Notes: generated by a model from the sequence alone, not told the origin. DNA of 9,262 bases from CAZRUM01 sp964603435 (GCA_964603435.1 CAZRUM010000033.1:1-9262); one strand, 5' to 3'; positions 1 to 5,109 are shown, counted from the stretch's first letter. Program-made: numbers and translations.

Positions 1-446
1 CCTAGAAAATCATAAATCTGCCCCATCCAAACAGCATCACGTTTTGCCAAATAATCATTTACAGTAATAACATGAACACCTTTTCCTGCAATAGCATTTA
101 GATAAACCGGTAAAGTCGCTACCAAAGTCTTACCCTCACCAGTACGCATTTCAGCAATCCGTCCGCGATGCAAAGCAATACCACCAATAAGCTGTACATC
201 ATAATGACGCATACCAGACACACGTCGGGCAGCTTCGCGTACAATAGCAAAAGCTTCGGGTAAAATGTCATCCAAAGTCTCATTAGATTCTAAGCGTTTT
301 TTAAATTCTATGGTTTTACCTTTTAGCTCTTCATCTGACAAGGCAACAGACTGTTTTTCTAAATCATTAATACTATCAACGATTGGTTGAATTTCTTTAA
401 GAGTTTTTACATTAGGATCACCTAAAATTTTATTCAAAAATTTCAT
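1..446 (-). CDS. secA: Protein translocase ATPase SecA, N-terminal part (cut by window edge)
   Basis: SecA is the motor ATPase that pushes unfolded preproteins through SecYEG at the inner face of the membrane. Reading leftwards from the ATG at 446, about 148 codons are present before the window ends. The start M-K-F-L-N-K-I-L-G-D is SecA-like. Further on come the Q-motif region M-R-H-Y-D-V-Q-L-I-G-G, the Walker A motif M-R-T-G-E-G-K-T and the helicase segment V-I-T-V-N-D-Y-L-A-K-R-D, so this is nucleotide-binding domain 1. No in-frame stop or frameshift is seen. No clear Shine-Dalgarno lies just upstream. A strong promoter lies about 58 bases upstream. In many bacteria hpf lies directly upstream of secA; here a 123-aa gene and a plus-strand GC-rich unit lie between them. 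The identification is secure; the rest of the protein is outside the window. Confidence 0.97.
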   Translation of the reverse strand, partial: MKFLNKILGDPNVKTLKEIQPIVDSINDLEKQSVALSDEELKGKTIEFKKRLESNETLDDILPEAFAIVREAARRVSGMRHYDVQLIGGIALHRGRIAEMRTGEGKTLVATLPVYLNAIAGKGVHVITVNDYLAKRDAVWMGQIYDFL

Positions 447-503
447 AATTTTTATTTACTTTCATTGTCATAGCTCTAGTGAGCGACGACGTGTACGGCG
501 CTT

Positions 504-532
504 ATTATAGCAGGAACACTGCCTTTTGTCCA
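504..532 (-). promoter_or_regulatory. Sigma-70-type promoter of secA
   Basis: On the minus strand TGGACA (527-532, 5/6 to consensus) is followed by exactly 17 bases and a perfect TATAAT (504-509). Transcription would start near 497, giving a leader of about 50 bases before the secA ATG at 446. The -35 box lies two bases from the -35 box of the divergent plus-strand promoter. Confidence 0.8.
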
Positions 533-534
533 GC

Positions 535-563
535 TTGACAGAGTTATAAAAAAATACTATATT
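535..563 (+). promoter_or_regulatory. Near-consensus sigma-70-type promoter of the GC-rich unit
   Basis: A perfect TTGACA (535-540), a 17-base spacer (541-557) and TATATT (558-563, 5/6) form one of the best promoter matches in the window. Predicted transcription start is near 570. It drives the zinc-ribbon microprotein and its structured 3' region, ending at the terminator hairpin at 957-989. It is arranged head to head with the secA promoter. Confidence 0.8.
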
Positions 564-598
564 TTAGTCAACAAAACCGCCCTTTTTCAACAGCCTCC

Positions 599-604
599 GG
601 GGAG
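599..604 (+). promoter_or_regulatory. Strong Shine-Dalgarno (GGGGAG) of the zinc-ribbon ORF
   Basis: GGGGAG ends seven bases before the ATG at 612, an ideal spacing, and favours 612 over the in-frame ATG at 618. Most other genes here lack such a site, so this supports real translation of the small ORF. The SD is immediately preceded by CCTCC (594-598), which is complementary to it but too close for a stable hairpin. Confidence 0.65.
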
Positions 605-611
605 AATTATC

Positions 612-806
612 ATGCAGATGTGCCCCAAATGCAAAACGGACGCCCATGGTCGGCTCTGCCACACCTGTGGATGGGACAAGCACACGACTCCGAGAGGAGC
701 CATTCCGCCGGATTATAGATCCGGAATGCCTGACGTCCAAGGTGTGGCCGGCAAGACCACTGTGCCCTCTGGACACGAAGGAACTGAAATTGCCCACATG
801 CGATGA
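612..806 (+). CDS. Zinc-ribbon microprotein (64 aa), GC-rich, unknown function
   Basis: I do not recognise this small protein. Residues 4-19 read C-P-K-C, eight residues, C-H-T-C, followed by G-W-D: a classic four-Cys zinc-ribbon knuckle pair. The remaining 42 residues are rich in G, P, T and H, contain no Cys, and look disordered. It has a near-consensus promoter, a GGGGAG SD at seven bases and a downstream intrinsic terminator, so it appears to be a complete single-gene unit. It is odd in three ways. Its codons favour G and C in a strongly AT-rich neighbourhood. It alone uses TGA as stop. Its coding sequence contains RNA-like inverted repeats, such as CCGGAT/ATCCGG around 709-725. It could be a horizontally acquired microprotein, a dual-function mRNA, or a structured RNA with a fortuitous ORF. 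The Cys spacing and SD favour translation. Confidence 0.6.
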   Translation: MQMCPKCKTDAHGRLCHTCGWDKHTTPRGAIPPDYRSGMPDVQGVAGKTTVPSGHEGTEIAHMR

Positions 807-956
807 TCTCTTTCATTAGACTGAGTCGTGATGGACTCGTCCCCACCACCATGACTCACCACCCTCTCAACCTCCGCGTCGAACTACCTAACATTTGACT
901 CCTTGCTCGAGTCGGATGGGGTAAATAGAAACGCTGAGGTCCCCATCTAAAATAAT
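807..956 (+). ncRNA. Structured GC-rich 3' region of the zinc-ribbon transcript
   Basis: This stretch has no open frame of its own but is GC-rich and full of potential hairpins. G-A-C, bulged T, then GAGTC (819-827) pairs with GACTCGTC (834-841) across a 6-base loop. GACTC (897-901) pairs with GAGTC (909-913) across a 7-base loop. GATGGGG (915-921) pairs with CCCCATC (941-947) across a 19-base loop. The terminator follows ten bases later. This looks like a structured untranslated region or the 3' part of a roughly 420-nt noncoding RNA starting near 570. I looked for RNase P RNA, tmRNA, SRP RNA and 6S signatures and recognised none. Confidence 0.45.
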
Positions 957-993
957 ACACCCTCTCCGACGTTACATCGGAGAGGGTGTTTTT
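957..993 (+). terminator. Rho-independent terminator, 13-bp perfect stem
   Basis: ACACCCTCTCCGA (957-969) and TCGGAGAGGGTGT (977-989) form a perfect 13-bp stem with a 7-base loop, followed directly by TTTTT on the plus strand (990-994). It ends the GC-rich unit. On the other strand the hairpin is followed by an A/T-rich ATTATTTTA, so it may also stop minus-strand transcription from the gene ending at 1010. Confidence 0.93.
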
Positions 994-1009
994 TATAATT
1001 ATATTTTTA

Positions 1010-1381
1010 TTATTTTTTAAAATATTTATCAACAGAATCACTCCATCTGTTAGTATCTATATCATGTGTTAAATCAAGCAACATTAAACCAACACCCAAT
1101 TGATCTTCATTTTCACGTTTTACAAATTTTCTAAAATCAGGAATTTGTTTTTTAAATTCTTCAAAAATCAAATCAGCAATTTCTGAAATACTCAACTTAG
1201 GATATCCATTTTTATAATCAAATATTACACGGGCTATATATCTAACAGCTTCATCTCCAGATCCAACTTCTCTAAAAATATCTTTATTAGAATATACAAC
1301 CTCTGCCAAAGTCATTATTCTTAAAATATCATCTGGGGTTATTTTTTCACCTTCAAAATTATAACTTTCTCTTTCTGACAT
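1010..1381 (-). CDS. Hypothetical 123-aa cytosolic protein
   Basis: I cannot assign this protein to a family. It begins M-S-E-R-E-S-Y-N-F-E-G, is acidic and looks mostly alpha-helical (I-T-P-D-D-I-L-R-I-M-T-L-A-E and I-S-E-I-A-D-L-I-F-E-E-F-K-K). There is no signal peptide, membrane segment or Cys motif. Its AT-rich codon use and TAA stop match its neighbours. It is the last gene of the minus-strand group, 83 bases downstream of hpf, and could be co-transcribed with it and end at the bidirectional hairpin at 957-989. No good Shine-Dalgarno precedes the start. Upstream lies an AT-rich leader containing ATTAGAA about ten bases before the ATG, a word also found before murB and the ATP-grasp gene. 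It could be a small regulator or adaptor; nothing in the sequence decides this. Confidence 0.75.
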   Translation of the reverse strand: MSERESYNFEGEKITPDDILRIMTLAEVVYSNKDIFREVGSGDEAVRYIARVIFDYKNGYPKLSISEIADLIFEEFKKQIPDFRKFVKRENEDQLGVGLMLLDLTHDIDTNRWSDSVDKYFKK

Positions 1382-1427
1382 ATATTTCTAATTTCTCAAT
1401 TACTAATTACTTTATTTCTAAAAAAAA

Positions 1428-1460
1428 TTTCGTACTTTCGTATTTTTCGTATTTCGTATG
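1428..1460. repeat. Short tandem repeat of TTTCGTA units in the hpf downstream gap
   Basis: Four CGTA-centred units (CGTA at 1431, 1439, 1448 and 1456, spaced 8, 9 and 8 bases) read TTTCGTAC, TTTCGTAT, TTTTCGTAT, TTCGTATG. They lie just after the hpf stop. The TTCGTA word recurs in the repeat copies at 2935-2953 and 3433-3451, so this may be a degenerate member of the same intergenic family. Confidence 0.6.
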
Positions 1461-1464
1461 TTTT

Positions 1465-1809
1465 TTACCCTTGATACCCCTTACTATCACGAACCTCTTC
1501 CTTATCAATCTGTTCAGATTTACCTTTCATTTTCTCCAATTCTACTTTTAAATGATCCCTTACTTTATCAATCGCTTTGTAAAGATCTTCGGCTTGTTTT
1601 TTTAAATTTATATTTTTACCAGGAATTTGAAGATTAAACTCCGCAAAATAAATCTTACCTTTGTTGTGATGATGGGACTCCATTCCAATTATTACATCTA
1701 TACCTTGGATATTTTCAAAATAATTTGGCAGATCACTGGCTTTGTCTTCTACATATTGTTTTATAGCGGCAGTCATTTCCATTCCTACTATTTGTGTATT
1801 TATGTACAT
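1465..1809 (-). CDS. hpf: Ribosome hibernation promoting factor, short form (HPF/RaiA family)
   Basis: HPF-family proteins bind the decoding region of the 30S subunit and idle ribosomes in slow growth or stress. The 114-aa product starts M-Y-I-N-T-Q-I-V-G-M-E-M-T-A-A-I-K-Q-Y-V-E-D-K, the typical first strand and helix. It continues with the beta sheet (I-D-V-I-I-G-M-E and I-Y-F-A-E-F-N-L-Q-I-P-G) and the second helix E-D-L-Y-K-A-I-D-K-V-R-D-H-L. The length fits the short form, without the C-terminal dimerisation domain of long HPF. The start at 1809 is supported by AGGA eight bases upstream and by the family N-terminus. The last 20 residues are a charged tail. It lies downstream of murB on the same strand, separated by a palindromic repeat region. 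Confidence 0.92.
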   Translation of the reverse strand: MYINTQIVGMEMTAAIKQYVEDKASDLPNYFENIQGIDVIIGMESHHHNKGKIYFAEFNLQIPGKNINLKKQAEDLYKAIDKVRDHLKVELEKMKGKSEQIDKEEVRDSKGYQG

Positions 1810-1815
1810 ATATAA

Positions 1816-1932
1816 ATCCTGAGTGAAGCGAAGGATCCCGTCTGAGAACCTCGCGCATTAAAAATAAATTGTTTTTAAAAAAATATTATTTTACTAAAAC
1901 GGGATTCTTCACCCTTTCTTAGGGTTCAGAAT
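1816..1932. repeat. Paired palindromes (REP/BIME-like) between murB and hpf
   Basis: Two palindromes bracket an AT-rich linker. The left one is ATCCT (1816-1820) with AGGAT (1832-1836). The right one is ATTCT-tc-ACCCT (1904-1915) with AGGGT-tc-AGAAT (1921-1932), loop TTCTT. The two halves are also mutually inverted: ATCCCGT (1835-1841) matches ACGGGAT (1899-1905). The right palindrome abuts the murB stop codon and the left one contains the hpf Shine-Dalgarno. This is the shape of a repetitive extragenic palindrome pair. As RNA it could stabilise murB transcripts or separate murB from hpf expression; it lacks a clean T-run and is not a canonical terminator. Confidence 0.65.
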
Positions 1933-2906
1933 TAGACGATTTGTACTTCCTCCTCGATCTCAACACCAAACTTATCTCGCACGGCATCTTTGACTTCGTT
2001 TATAAGATTTATTACATCTTCAGCTTTGGCATTGTCAAAATTAATTATAAAGTTAGCATGATCATCGCTAATTTTTGCTCCACCAACTTGCTTACCTTTT
2101 AATCCTAAATTATCTATCATCCAGCCAACTGGTACTTTTCCATATTTTTCTAAAATATTTAAAATCTTTTCTTCTGTGATAATATTTTTAAACTTTGCCT
2201 TTTCTTCTTCATTTTTTATTACATAATTTTTAAAAGCACAACCAGCTGAAGGAGATTTTGTAGGCTGACCACAAGTACGATATTTTATTTGTTCCATCAT
2301 TTCTTTTCTACTGTCTAATAAATCCTGTTCGCTAGTAATTTTTCTAAGTTTTACCCAGACACGCAAAATAATATCAGTATTATGTTTAAAAATACTTTCT
2401 TTATTGGAAAACTCACATTCTGTTTGTGAAATTTCCAAAATCTCTCCGTCACGAAAAACTTCTACTTTTTCTACGACATCAGCCGTATATTTTCCAGAAT
2501 AAGCAGAATTACCTCGCACTGCCCCACCAATAGTACCTGGCAACCCCACAGACCACTCCATACCAAGAAGCTTTTCTTTCATCGCAGTCTGAGTCAGTTT
2601 TGCCATAGTACAACCAGATTCAACAATAACAATATCATCTTGGATTTCACAACTAGTGTTTTGCATTCTTATTACAACACCTTTAAAACCACCATCATTT
2701 ACAAGAATATTACTACCACCACCAAGAATAAAATACTCAAGCCCTTCTCCCTGTAGATATTTTAATAATTCTACTAGTTTGTCATTTTCCTCTACAATTA
2801 TAAAATAATCAGCTGGACCACCAATTTTAAAGGTTGTATTCTTTGACATCAACTCCCCTGTCTTTACTTTGCCAAATTCTTGTAGTTTTTTATATGTTTC
2901 GTTCAT
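1932..2906 (-). CDS. murB: UDP-N-acetylenolpyruvoylglucosamine reductase MurB
   Basis: MurB uses FAD and NADPH to reduce UDP-GlcNAc-enolpyruvate to UDP-MurNAc, the second committed step of peptidoglycan synthesis in the cytosol. FAD-binding motifs are clear: T-F-K-I-G-G-P-A at 25-32, L-G-G-G-S-N-I-L-V at 61-69 and G-L-P-G-T-I-G-G-A-V-R-G-N at 121-133. The C-terminal substrate domain shows P-S-A-G-C-A-F-K-N at 219-227 and H-A-N-F-I-I-N at 283-289, and ends E-E-E-V-Q-I-V. The position of the catalytic Ser of E. coli-type enzymes (G-S-x-F) appears to be Cys223. At 324 aa it is slightly long; the extra residues follow F-K-N and are rich in E and K. No Shine-Dalgarno is present. TAGAAT lies eight bases before the ATG, which could give a leaderless mRNA. 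It follows the GxxExxY gene by 40 bases. Confidence 0.96.
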   Translation of the reverse strand: MNETYKKLQEFGKVKTGELMSKNTTFKIGGPADYFIIVEENDKLVELLKYLQGEGLEYFILGGGSNILVNDGGFKGVVIRMQNTSCEIQDDIVIVESGCTMAKLTQTAMKEKLLGMEWSVGLPGTIGGAVRGNSAYSGKYTADVVEKVEVFRDGEILEISQTECEFSNKESIFKHNTDIILRVWVKLRKITSEQDLLDSRKEMMEQIKYRTCGQPTKSPSAGCAFKNYVIKNEEEKAKFKNIITEEKILNILEKYGKVPVGWMIDNLGLKGKQVGGAKISDDHANFIINFDNAKAEDVINLINEVKDAVRDKFGVEIEEEVQIV

Positions 2907-2909
2907 AAT

Positions 2910-2953
2910 TTTACATTCTAATTACGAATTTGTACGAATTTTCGAATTACGAA
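2910..2953 (-). repeat. Inverted repeat copy A, upstream of murB
   Basis: The outer 19 bases (2910-2928, TTTACATTCTAATTACGAA) match the reverse complement of 3467-3485 at 18 of 19 positions. The inner 19 bases (2935-2953) match the reverse complement of 3433-3451, also at 18 of 19. Copy A covers the last codons and stop of the GxxExxY gene and ends just before the murB ATG. Read towards murB it carries TAGAAT, a possible -10 box. Confidence 0.85.
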
Positions 2954-3366
2954 ATTCTATAGTCATGATTTATAATTCTCTTTATCACCACACAATCATT
3001 TGCAAAACAACCGACAATTGCTAAAGGTAAATTAATTACTTTTAAATATTGTTCCATTTGTTGATATAAATTTTTAGGATAATATCTACCTCTTTTCAAT
3101 TCAAGAATAATTATCTCTTCATTTTTATTTTTAACAAGAAAATCTAAAAAATATTTACCTACAATTTTATCTTCAATCTTAACTGGAATATAATGCTGTT
3201 CTACAAATCTCAATTCTCTTTTAGCAAGCATAATCGCAACAGCCTTTTGAATTGTCTTTTCAGGATGACTTCCTCCTATTTGATTAAATACATCAAACAA
3301 TGCTCCATTTACTTCAAAACTAAATTCTGGATATACTAGATCATTTCGATGAACTCTATAATTCAT
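2947..3366 (-). CDS. GxxExxY-type PDDEXK nuclease-like protein (139 aa)
   Basis: This looks like a divergent member of the GxxExxY family, small single-domain proteins of the PDDEXK nuclease fold whose biological role is not settled. Using the start at 3366, G-G-S-H-P-E lies at 31-36, matching the family's G-x-x-E position. F-L-D-F-L-V has Asp75 and I-L-E-L-K-R-G has Glu89 and Lys91, together giving the D...ExK core. A helix with Q-x-x-x-Q (102-106) follows, as expected. I prefer ATG 3366 over the in-frame ATG at 3381 because GGAGGG (3370-3375) sits just before it. The C-terminus (R-I-S and stop) is encoded inside repeat copy A. The gene is enclosed by inverted repeats and is read away from the ATP-grasp operon. 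It could be a nuclease, a dead adaptor, or cargo of a small mobile unit. Confidence 0.75.
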   Translation of the reverse strand: MNYRVHRNDLVYPEFSFEVNGALFDVFNQIGGSHPEKTIQKAVAIMLAKRELRFVEQHYIPVKIEDKIVGKYFLDFLVKNKNEEIIILELKRGRYYPKNLYQQMEQYLKVINLPLAIVGCFANDCVVIKRIINHDYRIS

Positions 3367-3369
3367 ACA

Positions 3370-3375
3370 CCCTCC
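3370..3375 (-). promoter_or_regulatory. Shine-Dalgarno GGAGGG deciding the start at 3366
   Basis: On the minus strand GGAGGG is followed by TGT and ATG. Spacing is short (four bases from GGAGG) but usable. The site lies inside the longer reading frame starting at 3381, so the extra five residues of that frame are probably not translated. Confidence 0.65.
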
Positions 3376-3393
3376 ATTCATAAATGAATACCC

Positions 3394-3422
3394 TTGATTT
3401 ATACACTATTTTAAGCTATAAT
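3394..3422 (+). promoter_or_regulatory. Sigma-70-type promoter of the ATP-grasp operon
   Basis: TTGATT (3394-3399), a 17-base spacer and a perfect TATAAT (3417-3422). Predicted transcription start is near 3429, downstream of the upstream-most in-frame ATG at 3384. That ATG is therefore untranscribed from this promoter, and the true start is probably ATG 3492. Confidence 0.78.
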
Positions 3423-3432
3423 TCTTATCGTC

Positions 3433-3485
3433 TTCGTATTTCGAAAATTCGAACCACGAGGTGGTTTTCGAAATTAGAATGTAAA
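3433..3485 (+). repeat. Inverted repeat copy B with hairpin, leader of the ATP-grasp operon
   Basis: This 53-bp element is the inverted partner of copy A. TTCGTATTTCGAAAATTCG (3433-3451) and TTCGAAATTAGAATGTAAA (3467-3485) each match copy A at 18 of 19 positions. Between them AACCAC (3452-3457), GAG, GTGGTT (3461-3466) forms a 6-bp hairpin that copy A lacks. It occupies most of the predicted 5' leader of the operon and ends six bases before ATG 3492. Confidence 0.85.
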
Positions 3486-3491
3486 CTATTT

Positions 3492-5105
3492 ATGCTGGAA
3501 TTATCCGACAATTCAATAATCTATGTCACTCGTGATATTGAGCGTGCCCTGGGTCTTGATTTAGCTACCCCAGGTTATTTTATTATCTCAAATTTTACCC
3601 CTTTTGCCAAGAGTGTGGATAACAACAATATTTTGTTGATAGATGAAAAAGAACAACTAGACACCTGGGAGCTCTTACAACACCCGAAAGTGATTGATTA
3701 TATAAATTCTATAAAAAATGCTTCTGTGTTGGTTTTTAAAAATACCAAACAAATTGAAAGAGCTTGTGATGAAAATAATTGGAAACTTTTAAATCCTTCG
3801 GCTGAACTGTCTGATAAGATTGAAGAGAAAATTAGTCAGCTTGAATGGCTTGATGATTTAAAAAAATATTTACCAGACTACACTGTCGGAACTTGCAAAG
3901 ATGTAAAATGGAATAATGAACATTTTATAATGCAGTTCAATCGTTCACACACTGGATCTGGAACTTTTCTAATTGAAAATGAAAAACAACTAAAAGAACT
4001 GCAAACAAAATTCCCCGAACGCCCTACTCGCACTGCCAAATACATTGACGGACCTCTTTTTACAAATAACAATGTCATTGCAGAAGATAAGATTCTCATG
4101 AGCAATATCAGCTATCAAATCACTGGCTTAAAACCATTTACAGATAACAAATTTGCCACGATCGGAAATGACTGGACTCTACCTCATAAATATTTGAATG
4201 AAAAACAATTGGAAAAATATAATAAAATTGTTAAAGATATTGGTAAAAAATTACAAGTTGATGGTTGGAAAGGATTATTTGGAGTAGATATTGTCGTTGA
4301 TGACAAAACAGGTGAATTATTCTTGGTAGAAATAAATGCCAGACAGCCTGCTAGCACAACTTTTGAAAGTGAATTACAAAGAGAAAAATCATCTGGAGGA
4401 AGTCTTAGTATTTTTGAAGCACATTTACTAGGTCTACTAGATTTAAATATTAAAGATAATCTAACTGAGATAAAAAACGGCGCACAAATAGTACAGCGAG
4501 TAACAAAAAATATTCCAAGCCTACACGAACCAAAATACAATAAACGTATAGACATAAATGTTATAAAATATAATAACACCAAACTAAATTCTGACCTGCT
4601 TCGTACTCAGACACATTACTCAATCATGGACGGACACAACCAGCTAAATCGTGAGGGACTTAAAATTATTGATTTTATTACTGTCACTCAAAAAGGTAAT
4701 GGTTGGGACTTACCCCGCGGGGCTATTTTAGCAATAAAGGATAATAAAATTCTACTAATAGAAAGGCAAAAATACTCTCAACATTTTTTTACCCCACCGG
4801 GTGGGACAAAAGAAGAATTTGATGAGGATATTTTGGCAACTGCCAAACGTGAAGGAAAAGAAGAAACAAATTTAGATTTTACAATTCCAGAACAAACACC
4901 TCTTCATTTCAACGTTAGTGGGCGTGATGAATATTATTTTTTTGCAGAAAATACTTCTGGTAAACTAGAGCTAGGTGAAGAAGAAACAGCAAGAAGCAAT
5001 GAAGATAATTCTTACGAGCTAGTTTGGGTTGATTTAAAAGAATTAAAAAATATAAAATTATTACCAGAAGGACTAACGGAAAAACTTTTAAAACATTTAA
5101 ATTAA
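3492..5105 (+). CDS. ATP-grasp ligase fused to a Nudix hydrolase domain (537 aa)
   Basis: The N-terminal ~350 residues form an ATP-grasp-like ligase. There is a phosphate-loop-like N-R-S-H-T-G-S-G at 150-157, G-V-D with Asp266, and F-L-V-E-I-N-A-R-Q with Glu280, Asn282 and Arg284 as the Mg-ATP site. ATP-grasp enzymes activate carboxylates as acyl phosphates and join them to amines or thiols. The C-terminal ~120 residues are a Nudix domain: P-P-G-G at 435-438, then R-E-G-K-E-E-T at 453-459, and the usual tail W-V-D-L-K-E-L. The Nudix box has one extra residue (G-x6-E-x7-R-E-x2-E-E). Nudix enzymes cleave nucleoside diphosphates linked to another group. I chose ATG 3492, not 3384, because the promoter -10 box is at 3417-3422 and the 36 extra residues would be translated repeat DNA. 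No SD is seen. The next gene starts four bases after the stop. The substrate is unknown. Confidence 0.85.
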   Translation: MLELSDNSIIYVTRDIERALGLDLATPGYFIISNFTPFAKSVDNNNILLIDEKEQLDTWELLQHPKVIDYINSIKNASVLVFKNTKQIERACDENNWKLLNPSAELSDKIEEKISQLEWLDDLKKYLPDYTVGTCKDVKWNNEHFIMQFNRSHTGSGTFLIENEKQLKELQTKFPERPTRTAKYIDGPLFTNNNVIAEDKILMSNISYQITGLKPFTDNKFATIGNDWTLPHKYLNEKQLEKYNKIVKDIGKKLQVDGWKGLFGVDIVVDDKTGELFLVEINARQPASTTFESELQREKSSGGSLSIFEAHLLGLLDLNIKDNLTEIKNGAQIVQRVTKNIPSLHEPKYNKRIDINVIKYNNTKLNSDLLRTQTHYSIMDGHNQLNREGLKIIDFITVTQKGNGWDLPRGAILAIKDNKILLIERQKYSQHFFTPPGGTKEEFDEDILATAKREGKEETNLDFTIPEQTPLHFNVSGRDEYYFFAENTSGKLELGEEETARSNEDNSYELVWVDLKELKNIKLLPEGLTEKLLKHLN

Positions 5106-5109
5106 ACCT

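Noticed and set aside
564..852. Two minus-strand open frames of 77 and 80 codons opposite the zinc-ribbon ORF
   Set aside because: They have no SD or promoter on that strand, show no recognisable motif, and are explained by the GC-rich composition; promoter, SD and terminator all favour the plus strand.
612..950. UGA-as-glycine genetic code (as in Absconditabacteria/Gracilibacteria)
   Set aside because: The long genes contain no in-frame TGA at all, which would be expected to be common if TGA coded for glycine.
570..990. Possible RNase P RNA, tmRNA, SRP RNA or 6S RNA
   Set aside because: I looked on both strands for the conserved rnpB cores, the tRNA-like ends and tag of tmRNA, the SRP tetraloop region and a 6S-like long hairpin, and saw none. 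Only a covariance-model search could fully exclude them.
1010..3400. CRISPR array from the TTCGTA repeats
   Set aside because: The units are only 8-9 bases or are two isolated inverted copies, without regular spacers of 25-40 bases or cas genes.
3384..3491. N-terminal 36-residue extension of the ATP-grasp protein
   Set aside because: It overlaps the operon promoter and repeat copy B, and the predicted transcript starts downstream of its ATG.
4184..4582. 132-codon minus-strand frame inside the ATP-grasp gene
   Set aside because: It is the antisense shadow of a well-supported gene, with no independent signals or motif.
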